A stretch of 48,276 nt of DNA from Candidatus Nitrosopumilus sp. (lineage in GTDB: Archaea > Thermoproteota > Nitrososphaeria > Nitrososphaerales > Nitrosopumilaceae): positions 104,898-153,173 of the forward strand of contig JAOMJV010000001.1 in the NCBI GenBank assembly GCA_028351415.1, written 5' to 3'. Within the stretch, counting starts at the first letter, position 1. Every line of letters starts with the position of its first letter. Shown one piece after another: positions 25,015 through 33,287 of this stretch. The translations under genes were made by a program, and so were the position numbers. The notes under the pieces are model-generated. The model did not search any database. It saw nothing but the letters and a program-made list of their open reading frames with translations, and was not told the DNA's origin.

Positions 25015-26010
25015 TTATAACCAATGTGGAATTTCTAAATATTCATCAATGTTCTCTTTTCGTAAAACTTTGAGAAGTGCATTTGCTTGAGGTGTTGATA
25101 AAACTGGTTTATCAAATTGATTATCTGTAGAAATTCTTGGACATGCAACTTGAATAAATGCATCAATTCCTCTTAGATTATTTAATCTGTCATTTGTGAT
25201 GTCTGTCAGGGCAAATAATTGAACTTTTTTACCCTCTTTTTCTAATTCTTTTTTAAATTTTAAACCAAATACTTTTGATAATTGTCCTTCCTTTAATCCA
25301 ATAATTATTCCAAATGAATCTGCTTCTGCGGCTTTGTATATTGCCATTGTTGCTTTCTTTTTTAGAGTACGTGCAAATTCTGTTACTTCTCTTACTTCAT
25401 TAAAGTAAGGATCTAAAACAAATGTTGGTAAATTTGTTGATAATGCAATTCCTGCTGCATGAAAATTACTTTGTCCTAAAAATACGTAAGCGTCTACTTC
25501 TTTTTTTAACTCTGTTGCAGGGTAAAATTCACAACCAAACACCTGTCCGTCATTTAATTGCCCTTTACCTTTTCCAATTTTTACTTTAATTCCATTTTTT
25601 GTTAAAATTTTCTCAACTGTATCCATCTGGTGTAAATGTTGACTATCAGTAACGAGTGAAATCAATTTTCCTTTTAAAAGATCTGTACATTTTTCTGCAA
25701 CTCCCTCAAATCCAACATCATCAAAAGCATCGATTAAAACTAAATTTTTTTCTAACGATTCTGTATTGATTGTATGGCCAATATTAAATTGAATTTCTGC
25801 TCCTAATATTTTTGAACCAGTTGTATTCAAATCACAAGTTCCCCACGTGGTATCTGCCAAAACATATGCTGGTATGTCGTATTTTGTTGAAATTTTAACT
25901 GCCATATCTTGAACTTGTGGCAACATGCCGTCTGGACCATTTAATGAAACTGATGCTGGGTTCTTTTCATCTATTTCTTTAAAAATTCTTGCTTCATCAA
26001 TTATTATCAA
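25015..26010 (-). CDS. dph2: diphthamide synthase subunit Dph2 (archaeal)
   Basis: The 331-residue protein has the three widely spaced cysteines that hold the 4Fe-4S cluster of archaeal Dph2, at Cys59 (DTTWGTCDL), Cys160 (VFGCEFYP) and Cys290 (IQVACPRIS). This differs from the CxxxCxxC of ordinary radical SAM enzymes. Dph2 transfers 3-amino-3-carboxypropyl from S-adenosylmethionine to a histidine of elongation factor 2, the first step of diphthamide formation. It is divergent from tiaS across about 80 bases, placing two translation-modification genes head to head. Confidence 0.92.
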   Translation of the reverse strand: MIIIDEARIFKEIDEKNPASVSLNGPDGMLPQVQDMAVKISTKYDIPAYVLADTTWGTCDLNTTGSKILGAEIQFNIGHTINTESLEKNLVLIDAFDDVGFEGVAEKCTDLLKGKLISLVTDSQHLHQMDTVEKILTKNGIKVKIGKGKGQLNDGQVFGCEFYPATELKKEVDAYVFLGQSNFHAAGIALSTNLPTFVLDPYFNEVREVTEFARTLKKKATMAIYKAAEADSFGIIIGLKEGQLSKVFGLKFKKELEKEGKKVQLFALTDITNDRLNNLRGIDAFIQVACPRISTDNQFDKPVLSTPQANALLKVLRKENIDEYLEIPHWL

Positions 26011-26092
26011 TTTAGCTTAGAATGGAATGTTATTAATTTAAACCAACTGTAATTTACAACAACTAAAAATGTCTGAACTACTTGGATAAGTT

Positions 26093-27421
26093 ATGATTAA
26101 AGAATCTGTTTTAAATATTGGATTTGATGATACTGATTCACCTACTGGAATGTGTACAACATTTCTAGCCTACAAAATTGTTGATTTACTCCAAAAACAA
26201 AAAACTGAATTCCTTGATTTTCCAAAATTAATTCGATTTAATCCTAACATTCCATGGAAAACACGAGGAAATGGAGCTGTTTCATTGAAAATCAAGACTA
26301 GAAATCCTTCTAAAATAAAAAATCAAATTAAAAATTTAGTCTCAAAATATTCTGATATTAAAAATGGAGCAAATCCTGGACTTGTTTTTTTTGAAAGTGA
26401 TGCTATTCCTTCTGAATTTACAAAATTTAGTAATTTAGCTTTATGGCAATTAATTAATAGAAATGATGCTAAAAAATTAGTAAAAAAATTTAATCTTGAT
26501 TTCTTTTATGAAGGAAATGGTCAAGGTTTAGTTGGAGCAATTAGTGCAATTGGATATGATTTTCATGATCATACATTGGAGTTGTTAAGTTATCGAAAAA
26601 AAACAAAATTTGGAACTAAGAGAAAAATTTCAGTAAACAGTGTTAAGGAAATGCAAGAAAAAACTTTTCCATACACATTCAATAGTTTTGATGTAAAAAA
26701 AGATCGAGTTTTAATTACTCCTCATGGACCTGATCCAGTTTTTTATGGAATACGTGGAGAAAATGTAAATTCATTAGTTGATGCTACTAAGATTCTAAAA
26801 AGTAATGAAAAATTAGATGGATATATGATTTTTAAATCTAATCAAGGAACTGGTGATCATTTAAAAAATGAATTAAATTTTGAAACAATGAAACCATATG
26901 CTTCTGGAACACTAAATGGAATTGTATCTAGTATTCCAAAAATAGTCAAAGGCGGTCATGTTTTTTTTACTATTATTTCCAAAAATCATGAATTTTGGTG
27001 TGCTGTGTATAAAGAAACAGGACTTTCTACTATTGCTTCAAATTTAATTATTGGTGATGATATTTCAATTGGTGGAGGGGTTAGGAAAGCTTCCAAAAAT
27101 TTTCCACGAATTATTAATCTTGAATTTATTAAAATTCTTAACCTTAAAAAAAATCTAATCTCATCTAACCCCCTTTGTAAAAAATGTAATAAAAAAATGA
27201 AATCTAAAGGTCAAAATCAAGGATTTCAGTGTGTAATTTGTGGAAAAAAGAACTCTAAAAAAATAATCGTGGAAATTCCAAGACAACTCAAAAAACAACT
27301 GTATATTCCTAAAATTTCGGCTCACCGACATCTAACACGACCTCTTCAGCGAACTGGATTAATTAACAAGGATTCAAAATTTGATAAAACACTTTCTTGG
27401 TTTTGTGTTTATAGAACATAA
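26093..27421 (+). CDS. tiaS: tRNA(Ile2) 2-agmatinylcytidine synthetase TiaS
   Basis: The 442-residue archaeal enzyme begins with NIGFDDTDSPTGMCTTFLAY, the DDTDS kinase-like motif that defines the family. IRFNPNIPWKTRGNGAVSLK and VGAISAIGYDFHDHTLELL follow, then an OB-fold region (GTLNGIVSSIPKIVKGGHVF), and a C-terminal zinc ribbon with CKKCNKKM and CVICGKK (about 363-388). TiaS conjugates agmatine to C34 of the CAU anticodon so that the tRNA reads AUA as isoleucine. It ends one base before the 3' end of a convergent CAU initiator tRNA. Confidence 0.93.
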   Translation: MIKESVLNIGFDDTDSPTGMCTTFLAYKIVDLLQKQKTEFLDFPKLIRFNPNIPWKTRGNGAVSLKIKTRNPSKIKNQIKNLVSKYSDIKNGANPGLVFFESDAIPSEFTKFSNLALWQLINRNDAKKLVKKFNLDFFYEGNGQGLVGAISAIGYDFHDHTLELLSYRKKTKFGTKRKISVNSVKEMQEKTFPYTFNSFDVKKDRVLITPHGPDPVFYGIRGENVNSLVDATKILKSNEKLDGYMIFKSNQGTGDHLKNELNFETMKPYASGTLNGIVSSIPKIVKGGHVFFTIISKNHEFWCAVYKETGLSTIASNLIIGDDISIGGGVRKASKNFPRIINLEFIKILNLKKNLISSNPLCKKCNKKMKSKGQNQGFQCVICGKKNSKKIIVEIPRQLKKQLYIPKISAHRHLTRPLQRTGLINKDSKFDKTLSWFCVYRT

Positions 27422-27422
27422 G

Positions 27423-27497
27423 TAGCGGGGAGTAGATTTGAACTACTGGACTGCGGGTTATGAGCCCGCCGGGATGACCTGGCTTCCCCACCCCGCT
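27423..27497 (-). tRNA. initiator tRNA-Met (CAT)
   Basis: On the minus strand the 75 bases fold with a perfect seven-pair acceptor stem (AGCGGGG/CCCCGCT), a D arm, an anticodon arm GCGGG-CTCATAA-CCCGC, a five-base variable loop and T arm AGTAG-TTCAAAT-CTACT. The final base is discriminator A. The A1-U72 end pair and three consecutive G-C pairs next to the anticodon loop identify the initiator rather than elongator Met or Ile2. CCA is not encoded and no intron is present. A TATA element lies at the right distance upstream. Confidence 0.95.
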
Positions 27498-27518
27498 GAA
27501 AATAAATAAAGTTCAACG

Positions 27519-27526
27519 GTATATAC
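27519..27526 (-). promoter_or_regulatory. TATA box of the initiator tRNA gene
   Basis: GTATATAC lies 22-29 bases upstream of the tRNA 5' end on the minus strand. This is the expected distance for archaeal stable-RNA promoters whose transcript begins at or near the mature 5' end. Confidence 0.6.
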
Positions 27527-27579
27527 GCTTTATCAAATCTTTGAAAGTAATTAATAGCATTTGATAAGATTATTTTTTG

Positions 27580-28674
27580 ATGGATAAAAAAATTCAAATT
27601 ATTGCAATTGCATGTGCTATAGCATTTTCAATATTTATTTTGACTTCTCCTGACAAAACATCAATTCCATTACCTCAACCAAATTCATATTCTGAAAATG
27701 ATTCTGTACTTATTTTAGCTGAAAATCTTGATAAACCTCGTGGGATTGCTGTTTCTGATAATAGAATTTTTGTTACAGAAAAAGATGGCTACATTAGAGT
27801 TATTGAAAATAATATTTTATTGGAATCTCCATTAGCTACATTTCGTACTGTAAATGTATTTGATGGGGGATTATTGGGAATTACACTTCATCCAAATTTT
27901 TCAAATAATCATCTTTTGTATGTTTTTTTAACTTATGAAGAAAATGGAAATTTATGGAATAAAATTTTACAAATTACTGAAGAAAATAATAAATTAAAAA
28001 ATATTGAAATAATTTTAGATAAAATCCCCGGTTCCTCTTTTACTAACGGTGGTTTTCTGAAATTTGGACCTGATGGAAAATTATATGTCGGTACTGGCAC
28101 TGTTTCTGAGGAATCTCATTTACCTCAAGATATCAATTCTCTATCTGGAAAAATTTTAAGATTAAATGATGATGGTACAATACCTGATGATAATCCATTT
28201 CCAAATTCACCTGTTTACTCATTAGGGCATAGACACACACAAGGGATGACTTGGGATGATGATGATAATTTGTTTGTTGCAGAATTTGGACCTGAAAAAA
28301 ATGATGAAATTAATTTAATCAAAGCTGGAAAAAATTATGGATGGCCTGAACAGCAATGTTTTGGAAATCTTGATTTTGAAGATCCAATTATTTGTTATGA
28401 TCCAAGTATAGAGCCTGGAGGAATTTTATTTTATTCTGGAGATAGAATTAATTTTGAATCTAAATTCATAATGGCTTCAATGCGAGCTTCTAATCTGTAT
28501 CAAGTTGATTTTGAAGATGGATTAAGCTCACAAAAATCAATTCTTAGTGGAAATGGTAGAATTCGTGATGTGGTGGAGGGATCTGATGGCAGTCTATACG
28601 TAATTACTTCAAATACTGATGGAAAAGGTTTTCCAGATAGATTGGATGATAGATTATTGAGGATAATGAAATAG
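27580..28674 (+). CDS. membrane-anchored PQQ-type sugar (aldose) dehydrogenase
   Basis: From ATG 27580 the protein has 364 residues: an N-terminal hydrophobic signal or anchor (about 5-23), then a six-bladed beta-propeller of the soluble glucose/sorbosone dehydrogenase family. Typical segments are LDKPRGIAVSDNRIFVTEKD, GGLLGITLHPNFSNN, FLKFGPDGKLYVGTG, LGHRHTQGMTWDDDDNLFVA and EIGP-like AEFGPEKNDEINLI, ending in IRDVVEGSDGSLYVIT. These enzymes use PQQ and calcium to oxidise sugars outside the membrane. I see no PQQ synthesis gene nearby, so an apoenzyme scavenging PQQ or another role is possible. The stop is one base before hmgA. Confidence 0.85.
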   Translation: MDKKIQIIAIACAIAFSIFILTSPDKTSIPLPQPNSYSENDSVLILAENLDKPRGIAVSDNRIFVTEKDGYIRVIENNILLESPLATFRTVNVFDGGLLGITLHPNFSNNHLLYVFLTYEENGNLWNKILQITEENNKLKNIEIILDKIPGSSFTNGGFLKFGPDGKLYVGTGTVSEESHLPQDINSLSGKILRLNDDGTIPDDNPFPNSPVYSLGHRHTQGMTWDDDDNLFVAEFGPEKNDEINLIKAGKNYGWPEQQCFGNLDFEDPIICYDPSIEPGGILFYSGDRINFESKFIMASMRASNLYQVDFEDGLSSQKSILSGNGRIRDVVEGSDGSLYVITSNTDGKGFPDRLDDRLLRIMK

Positions 28675-28675
28675 A

Positions 28676-29932
28676 ATGCCTGATTCATCCATTTCTAAAT
28701 TTTTTGAAAAATCCCGAAAAGAAAGATTGAATACAATTGCAACATTTGCAAATCTTTCTAAAGATGAATTAGATATTTTAGAAAATACTGATGGTGGAAT
28801 TTCTTTTGATAAAGCAGATAAAATGATAGAAAATGCAATTGGAACTTTTTCACTACCTCTAGGTGTTGCAACAAATTTTAAAATTAATGGCAAAGATTAC
28901 GTGGTTCCAATGGTTATTGAAGAGCCTTCTGTAATTGCAGCTGCATCAAAGGGTGCTAAAATTGCAAGAATTAAAGGCGGGTTTGAAGTCACTGCTGATG
29001 AATCATACAGTATTGGTCAGATTCAAATTTTAAACGTTGATGCAAATTTAGCTATTAAAAAAATTCAGGATTTTACTTCTAAAATTTTAGAATTAGCAAA
29101 TTCCAAAAGTAACACTCTTTCTAAAATGAATAGGGGAGCTAAAGAAATTTCATGTAAGATTATTGATACGCCTTCTGGTAATATGCTGATAGTAGAATTA
29201 TTGATTGACGTTGGTGATGCAATGGGTGCAAACATTACAAATACTATGTGTGAGGCAGTATCGCCATTTATAGAACAAATTACTGGTGGTAGAGCACTAC
29301 TTAGAATTTTATCAAATTACTCTACAAGACGTATGGTAAAAGCAAAAGCTATCTTTGAAAAAGAATCTGTTGGTGGAGAAGATGTAGTTGATAATATTAT
29401 CTTAGCATTTGAGTTTGCAGATAATGATGTTTATCGTGCAGTTACTCATAACAAAGGAATTATGAATGGAATCATATCTGTTGCCAATGCTGTGGGACAA
29501 GATAGTAGAGCTATTGAGGCTGCTGCAAATGCATATGCTGCAATTTCAGGAAAATACAGATCATTAAGTAAATGGAGTAAGGATGGTGATGGAAATTTAG
29601 TTGGAATTTTAGAAATCCCTCTTTCAGTTGGAATTGTTGGAGGAATTGTCAATGTACATCCTGTAGCTAAGGTTTGTGCAAAAATACTCAATGTTGAATC
29701 TGCACAAGAACTTGCTTGTGTGATGACTGCTACGGGATTAGCTCAAAATTATAGTGCGATTAGAGCCCTTTCTACTGAAGGGATTCAAAAAGGACATATG
29801 CGATTACATGCACGTAACCTTGCAGCAGCAGCAGGGGCAACTCCTGCACAAATTGATCAAATTGTTGAACAAATGATTCAAACAAAATCAATTTCACTTG
29901 ATAACGCTAAAAAATTACTTCAGCAAATTTAA
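28676..29932 (+). CDS. hmgA: 3-hydroxy-3-methylglutaryl-CoA reductase, class I
   Basis: The 418-residue protein has MIENAIGTFSLPLGVATNF (substrate loop), EEPSVIAAASKGAKIA, DVGDAMGANITNTM (NADPH motif), HNKGIMNGIISVANAVGQD, VNVHPVAKVC and the C-terminal catalytic histidine in KGHMRLHARNLA. It makes mevalonate for the isoprenoid chains of archaeal membrane lipids. It begins one base after the sugar dehydrogenase stop and is likely co-transcribed with it. Confidence 0.96.
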   Translation: MPDSSISKFFEKSRKERLNTIATFANLSKDELDILENTDGGISFDKADKMIENAIGTFSLPLGVATNFKINGKDYVVPMVIEEPSVIAAASKGAKIARIKGGFEVTADESYSIGQIQILNVDANLAIKKIQDFTSKILELANSKSNTLSKMNRGAKEISCKIIDTPSGNMLIVELLIDVGDAMGANITNTMCEAVSPFIEQITGGRALLRILSNYSTRRMVKAKAIFEKESVGGEDVVDNIILAFEFADNDVYRAVTHNKGIMNGIISVANAVGQDSRAIEAAANAYAAISGKYRSLSKWSKDGDGNLVGILEIPLSVGIVGGIVNVHPVAKVCAKILNVESAQELACVMTATGLAQNYSAIRALSTEGIQKGHMRLHARNLAAAAGATPAQIDQIVEQMIQTKSISLDNAKKLLQQI

Positions 29933-29940
29933 ACATCCTA

Positions 29941-29948
29941 TTATATAG
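29941..29948 (+). promoter_or_regulatory. TATA box of the histidine operon
   Basis: TTATATAG is centred about 26 bases before 29971, so transcription would begin at about 29970-29972. That supports a leaderless hisG starting at the second ATG (29972) rather than the first (29966). It is the only clear promoter before the nine tightly packed his genes. Confidence 0.5.
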
Positions 29949-29971
29949 CTAAAAAGTGAAAACTAATGAAA

Positions 29972-30949
29972 ATGTCTGATGTTAAATTTGCCATACCTAA
30001 AGGAAGTTTAGAGGATGCTACATTCAAACTACTTGAAAAATCATGGACTAAAGTTAATAGAAAAAGTAGAACATATCGTGTTTATCTTGATGATCCAAGC
30101 ATTATAGTCAAAATGCTACGTCCACAAGAAATTCCTACTCTTGTATCTGAAGGACTGTATGATGTTGGTATTACTGGTAAAGATTGGGTTGGAGAAACTA
30201 ATTCTGATGTTGAATCAATCCTTGATTTAGAATATGGAAAAATTAGACTTGTAATTGCATTTCCTGATAAATATACTTACAAGAATCTTGATGCAATGAT
30301 TGCTGATTATGGAAAAAAGAAAAAAACACTTCGTATTTCTTCTGAATATTTAAGGACTGCATCCAAATTTATCAAAAGTTTAAAATCATATCAAAAGTAT
30401 TATGGTAAAAAAGATCCACTAATTGTAACTCCTTGGATGCGCTTAGGAAATAACAAAGATGTTCAAATTCATTTATCTTTTGGAGCAACTGAAGCAAAAC
30501 CTCCAGAGGATGTTGATGCAATAATGGATGTTACTGAAACTGGAACAACTTTAAAACAAAATAAATTAAAAATTGTCGATGAAGTTCTAACTTCAACTGC
30601 GCATTTAATTATTAATAAAAAATCATTAAAGGATCCTAAAAAACGTGAAAAGATTTTTGACATGATTACATTAATTCGAGGTGCAGTTAATGGAAGAAAG
30701 TATTTACACATTTATCTTAATGTCGAAGAAAAAAATCTGAAAAAACTTTTATCACAAATGCCTTCTTTAAAGAGACCTACAATTAGTCCCCTTAGTGAGG
30801 ACGGTTGGTTTGGTGTAAACACTGTGATCAAAAAAGAAGAATTTCACAAACTTATTCCTAAATTAAGAAAAATTGCACAAGGACTCGTAGTTCATGAACC
30901 ACGTCAAATATTGGAACTAGAAGAGATTAAACGCGACGAAGAAAATTGA
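29972..30949 (+). CDS. hisG: ATP phosphoribosyltransferase, long form
   Basis: From ATG 29972 the protein has 325 residues (MSDVKFAIPKGSLEDATF). It contains the periplasmic-binding-like catalytic domains (LVSEGLYDVGITGKDWVGE, EYLRTASKFI, DAIMDVTETGTTLKQNKL) and a C-terminal regulatory domain (about 235-320). Long HisG acts as a hexamer without HisZ, is inhibited by histidine, and performs the first step of histidine synthesis. The ATG at 29966 is two codons upstream. The stop overlaps hisD. Confidence 0.95.
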   Translation: MSDVKFAIPKGSLEDATFKLLEKSWTKVNRKSRTYRVYLDDPSIIVKMLRPQEIPTLVSEGLYDVGITGKDWVGETNSDVESILDLEYGKIRLVIAFPDKYTYKNLDAMIADYGKKKKTLRISSEYLRTASKFIKSLKSYQKYYGKKDPLIVTPWMRLGNNKDVQIHLSFGATEAKPPEDVDAIMDVTETGTTLKQNKLKIVDEVLTSTAHLIINKKSLKDPKKREKIFDMITLIRGAVNGRKYLHIYLNVEEKNLKKLLSQMPSLKRPTISPLSEDGWFGVNTVIKKEEFHKLIPKLRKIAQGLVVHEPRQILELEEIKRDEEN

Positions 30950-32220
30950 TGAAAATCCATAAAGTAAGCAATATTGAACAATTTGTTGCAAAAATTATTC
31001 CAAAACAGGCTCAAAAAAACAAGTCTATTGTTGAATCTATTTTAAAAAATGTTCAAAAAAATGGTGATTCTGCAGTAAAAAAATATGAAAAAAAATTTAC
31101 TGGTGCTAGCATTTCCACTTTACGTATTTCTAAAGTAGAAATTAAAAATGCATATTCTAAAGTTTCAAAAAATGAGATTACTGCATTACGTTTAGCAAAA
31201 AGTAGAGTTGAAAAAACTGAATCTTCAATTAAATCTATTTTTAATGATAAAAAAATTAACCATGATGGTATACAGATAACAAAAAAATTCATACCAATTC
31301 AAAGTACTGGATGCTATATTCCTGGTGGCTTGGCAAAATATCCAAGTTCTGTTATTATGTCTGTAATTCCTGCAAAAGTTGCTGGAGTAAAACGAATAGT
31401 AGTAGTATCTCCTCCAAACCCTAATGGAAAAATTGATCCGTTAACAATTGTTGCTGCTGATATTTGTGGTGCAACTGAAATTTATAAAACTGGAGGTGCA
31501 CAGGCAATAGCTGCATTATCTTATGGAACTAAATCCATATCAAAAGTTGATAAAATTGTTGGACCTGGAGGTGCATTTGTTACTTTAGCTAAATCAATAG
31601 TCAATGATAACACTGGAATTGATATGCTGGCTGGACCTACTGAATTAGGAATTATTGCAGATAATTCTGTTGATCCTGAATTTATAGCTCTTGATTTAAT
31701 TTCCCAAGCAGAACATAGCAGTGATACTTTTTGCTATTTAATTACAAATTCAGAAAAAATTGCAAAACTTGTTAATCAAATAATATCAAAATTATTGCCC
31801 ACAATTCAAAGAAGAGAGTTAGTTAAATCAAGTTTATCTAAAAATGGATTTATTGCAGTATGTAAAAATAATTCTGATATGGTAAATTTAGCAAATTCTC
31901 TAGCTCCTGAACACCTGCAAATTATGACAAAAAATCCAAAATTAATTTCATCAAAAATAACTACCGCCGGACTAGTTTTACTAGGAAATTATTCTCCATC
32001 ATCTGCTAGTGACTACATTTTAGGCTCAAATCATATTCTTCCTACTAATGGATTTGGCAAAATTCGAGGTTCTCTTTCAGTAATGGATTTCATTAAGATA
32101 AACACTGAAGTTACAACCTCAAAATTGTCTTTATCAAAAATTGCAAAACATCTTGATACATTAACTACTTCTGAGGGATTACCCAATCACTATGGGGCAG
32201 TTAGGGGTAGATTGCAATGA
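30949..32220 (+). CDS. hisD: histidinol dehydrogenase
   Basis: From ATG 30949 the protein has 423 residues. Typical segments are STGCYIPGGLAKYPSSVIMS, AGVKRIVVVSPPNP, KTGGAQAIAALSYGTKSI, KIVGPGGAFVTLAKSIV and the zinc/catalytic QAEHSSDTF and GSNHILPTNG. HisD oxidises histidinol to histidine in two NAD-dependent steps. The first base of its ATG is the last base of the hisG stop, and a TTG one codon earlier is also open. Confidence 0.96.
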   Translation: MKIHKVSNIEQFVAKIIPKQAQKNKSIVESILKNVQKNGDSAVKKYEKKFTGASISTLRISKVEIKNAYSKVSKNEITALRLAKSRVEKTESSIKSIFNDKKINHDGIQITKKFIPIQSTGCYIPGGLAKYPSSVIMSVIPAKVAGVKRIVVVSPPNPNGKIDPLTIVAADICGATEIYKTGGAQAIAALSYGTKSISKVDKIVGPGGAFVTLAKSIVNDNTGIDMLAGPTELGIIADNSVDPEFIALDLISQAEHSSDTFCYLITNSEKIAKLVNQIISKLLPTIQRRELVKSSLSKNGFIAVCKNNSDMVNLANSLAPEHLQIMTKNPKLISSKITTAGLVLLGNYSPSSASDYILGSNHILPTNGFGKIRGSLSVMDFIKINTEVTTSKLSLSKIAKHLDTLTTSEGLPNHYGAVRGRLQ

Positions 32221-33287
32221 AAAAAAATTGGTTTGATTCAAAGGTTAAAGAATTTTCTTTAATTGGTGGATATCAAAAACCCCCATTAAATGAAAATTCT
32301 GTTAAATTGGATTCAAATGAAAATTATGTTCTTTCTAAACAATTTCAAAATGATATTGTATCTGAAGCTAGAAAAAATTCTGATGTTAGAGAATATCCTC
32401 TTGGTGGAGTTGAAAGATTAATTGAAATGATTTCAAAATTTCTTAAAGTCCCTACATCAATGATTGGTATTGGAAATGGCTCTGATCAAATTTTAGATTT
32501 AATTTTATCTAATTTTGCATCAAAACAAACTAAAGTTCTTACATCAAATCCTACTTTTAGTTTTTTTGAAGAGAGATGTAAATTATATTCAATTCCATTA
32601 ATTGCAATTCCATTTTCAGATGACATGAAATTAGATGTTACTAAATTTCATAAGGAATCAAAAAATGCAGACATTTTATATCTTGATTCTCCAAATAATC
32701 CTACTGGCTTTCAATTTTCAAAAATAGAATTACAAAAATTAATCAAATCATTTGATGGCTTAATAATTATCGATGAAGCTTATGGTGAATTTTCTGATTA
32801 TTCTCTTTCCAGTCTTGTAAAAACACAAAGTAACCTCATTGTAGTTAGAACTCTATCAAAATCATTTGGAATGGCAGGTATTCGATTAGGTTATTTTGTT
32901 GCAAATAAAAAATTTACAGATACATTTCTTAATGTTTTACAATATCCATATCCTCTAAGCACCATTACCATTGAATCTGGAATTTTAGCCTTGGAAAAAG
33001 TGAATTTGATGGATAATGCAACAAAAATAATTAAAAATGAGAGGCAAAGAATTATTGAAACATTACAAAAATTTGATACCTTTGAAGTCTTTGATTCCAA
33101 GGCTAATTTTATATTATTTGACGCACATAGTTCCTACAAACGAGTTTATTCAGCACTTGCAGAACAAGGAATTTCCATTAGAAAATTAGGTAAAATAGGA
33201 AATCATGAAGGGTGTCTTCGAGTAACAATTGGAACAAAAGAAATGAATTCAAAATTCTTATTGGCTATTCGTGATTTATTGCAATGA
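32217..33287 (+). CDS. hisC: histidinol-phosphate aminotransferase
   Basis: The 356-residue PLP enzyme has LDSNENYVLS, GIGNGSDQILDLIL, YLDSPNNPTGFQFS, IIDEAYGEF and the PLP-lysine motif RTLSKSFGMAGIRLGYF. It transaminates imidazole acetol-phosphate. It overlaps hisD by four bases (ATGA) and shares an ATGA with the next gene. The related enzyme at 6416 has the CobD-type N-terminus instead, so the two paralogues divide the roles. Confidence 0.94.
   Translation: MKKNWFDSKVKEFSLIGGYQKPPLNENSVKLDSNENYVLSKQFQNDIVSEARKNSDVREYPLGGVERLIEMISKFLKVPTSMIGIGNGSDQILDLILSNFASKQTKVLTSNPTFSFFEERCKLYSIPLIAIPFSDDMKLDVTKFHKESKNADILYLDSPNNPTGFQFSKIELQKLIKSFDGLIIIDEAYGEFSDYSLSSLVKTQSNLIVVRTLSKSFGMAGIRLGYFVANKKFTDTFLNVLQYPYPLSTITIESGILALEKVNLMDNATKIIKNERQRIIETLQKFDTFEVFDSKANFILFDAHSSYKRVYSALAEQGISIRKLGKIGNHEGCLRVTIGTKEMNSKFLLAIRDLLQ

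Noticed and set aside
27423-27497. tRNA-Ile2 (CAU), which would be the substrate of the adjacent TiaS
   Set aside because: The A1-U72 pair and three G-C pairs next to the anticodon loop mark an initiator tRNA-Met.
27409-27597. Minus-strand 62-codon frame across the tRNA
   Set aside because: It is an accidental frame covering the tRNA gene and its promoter and has no protein-like pattern.
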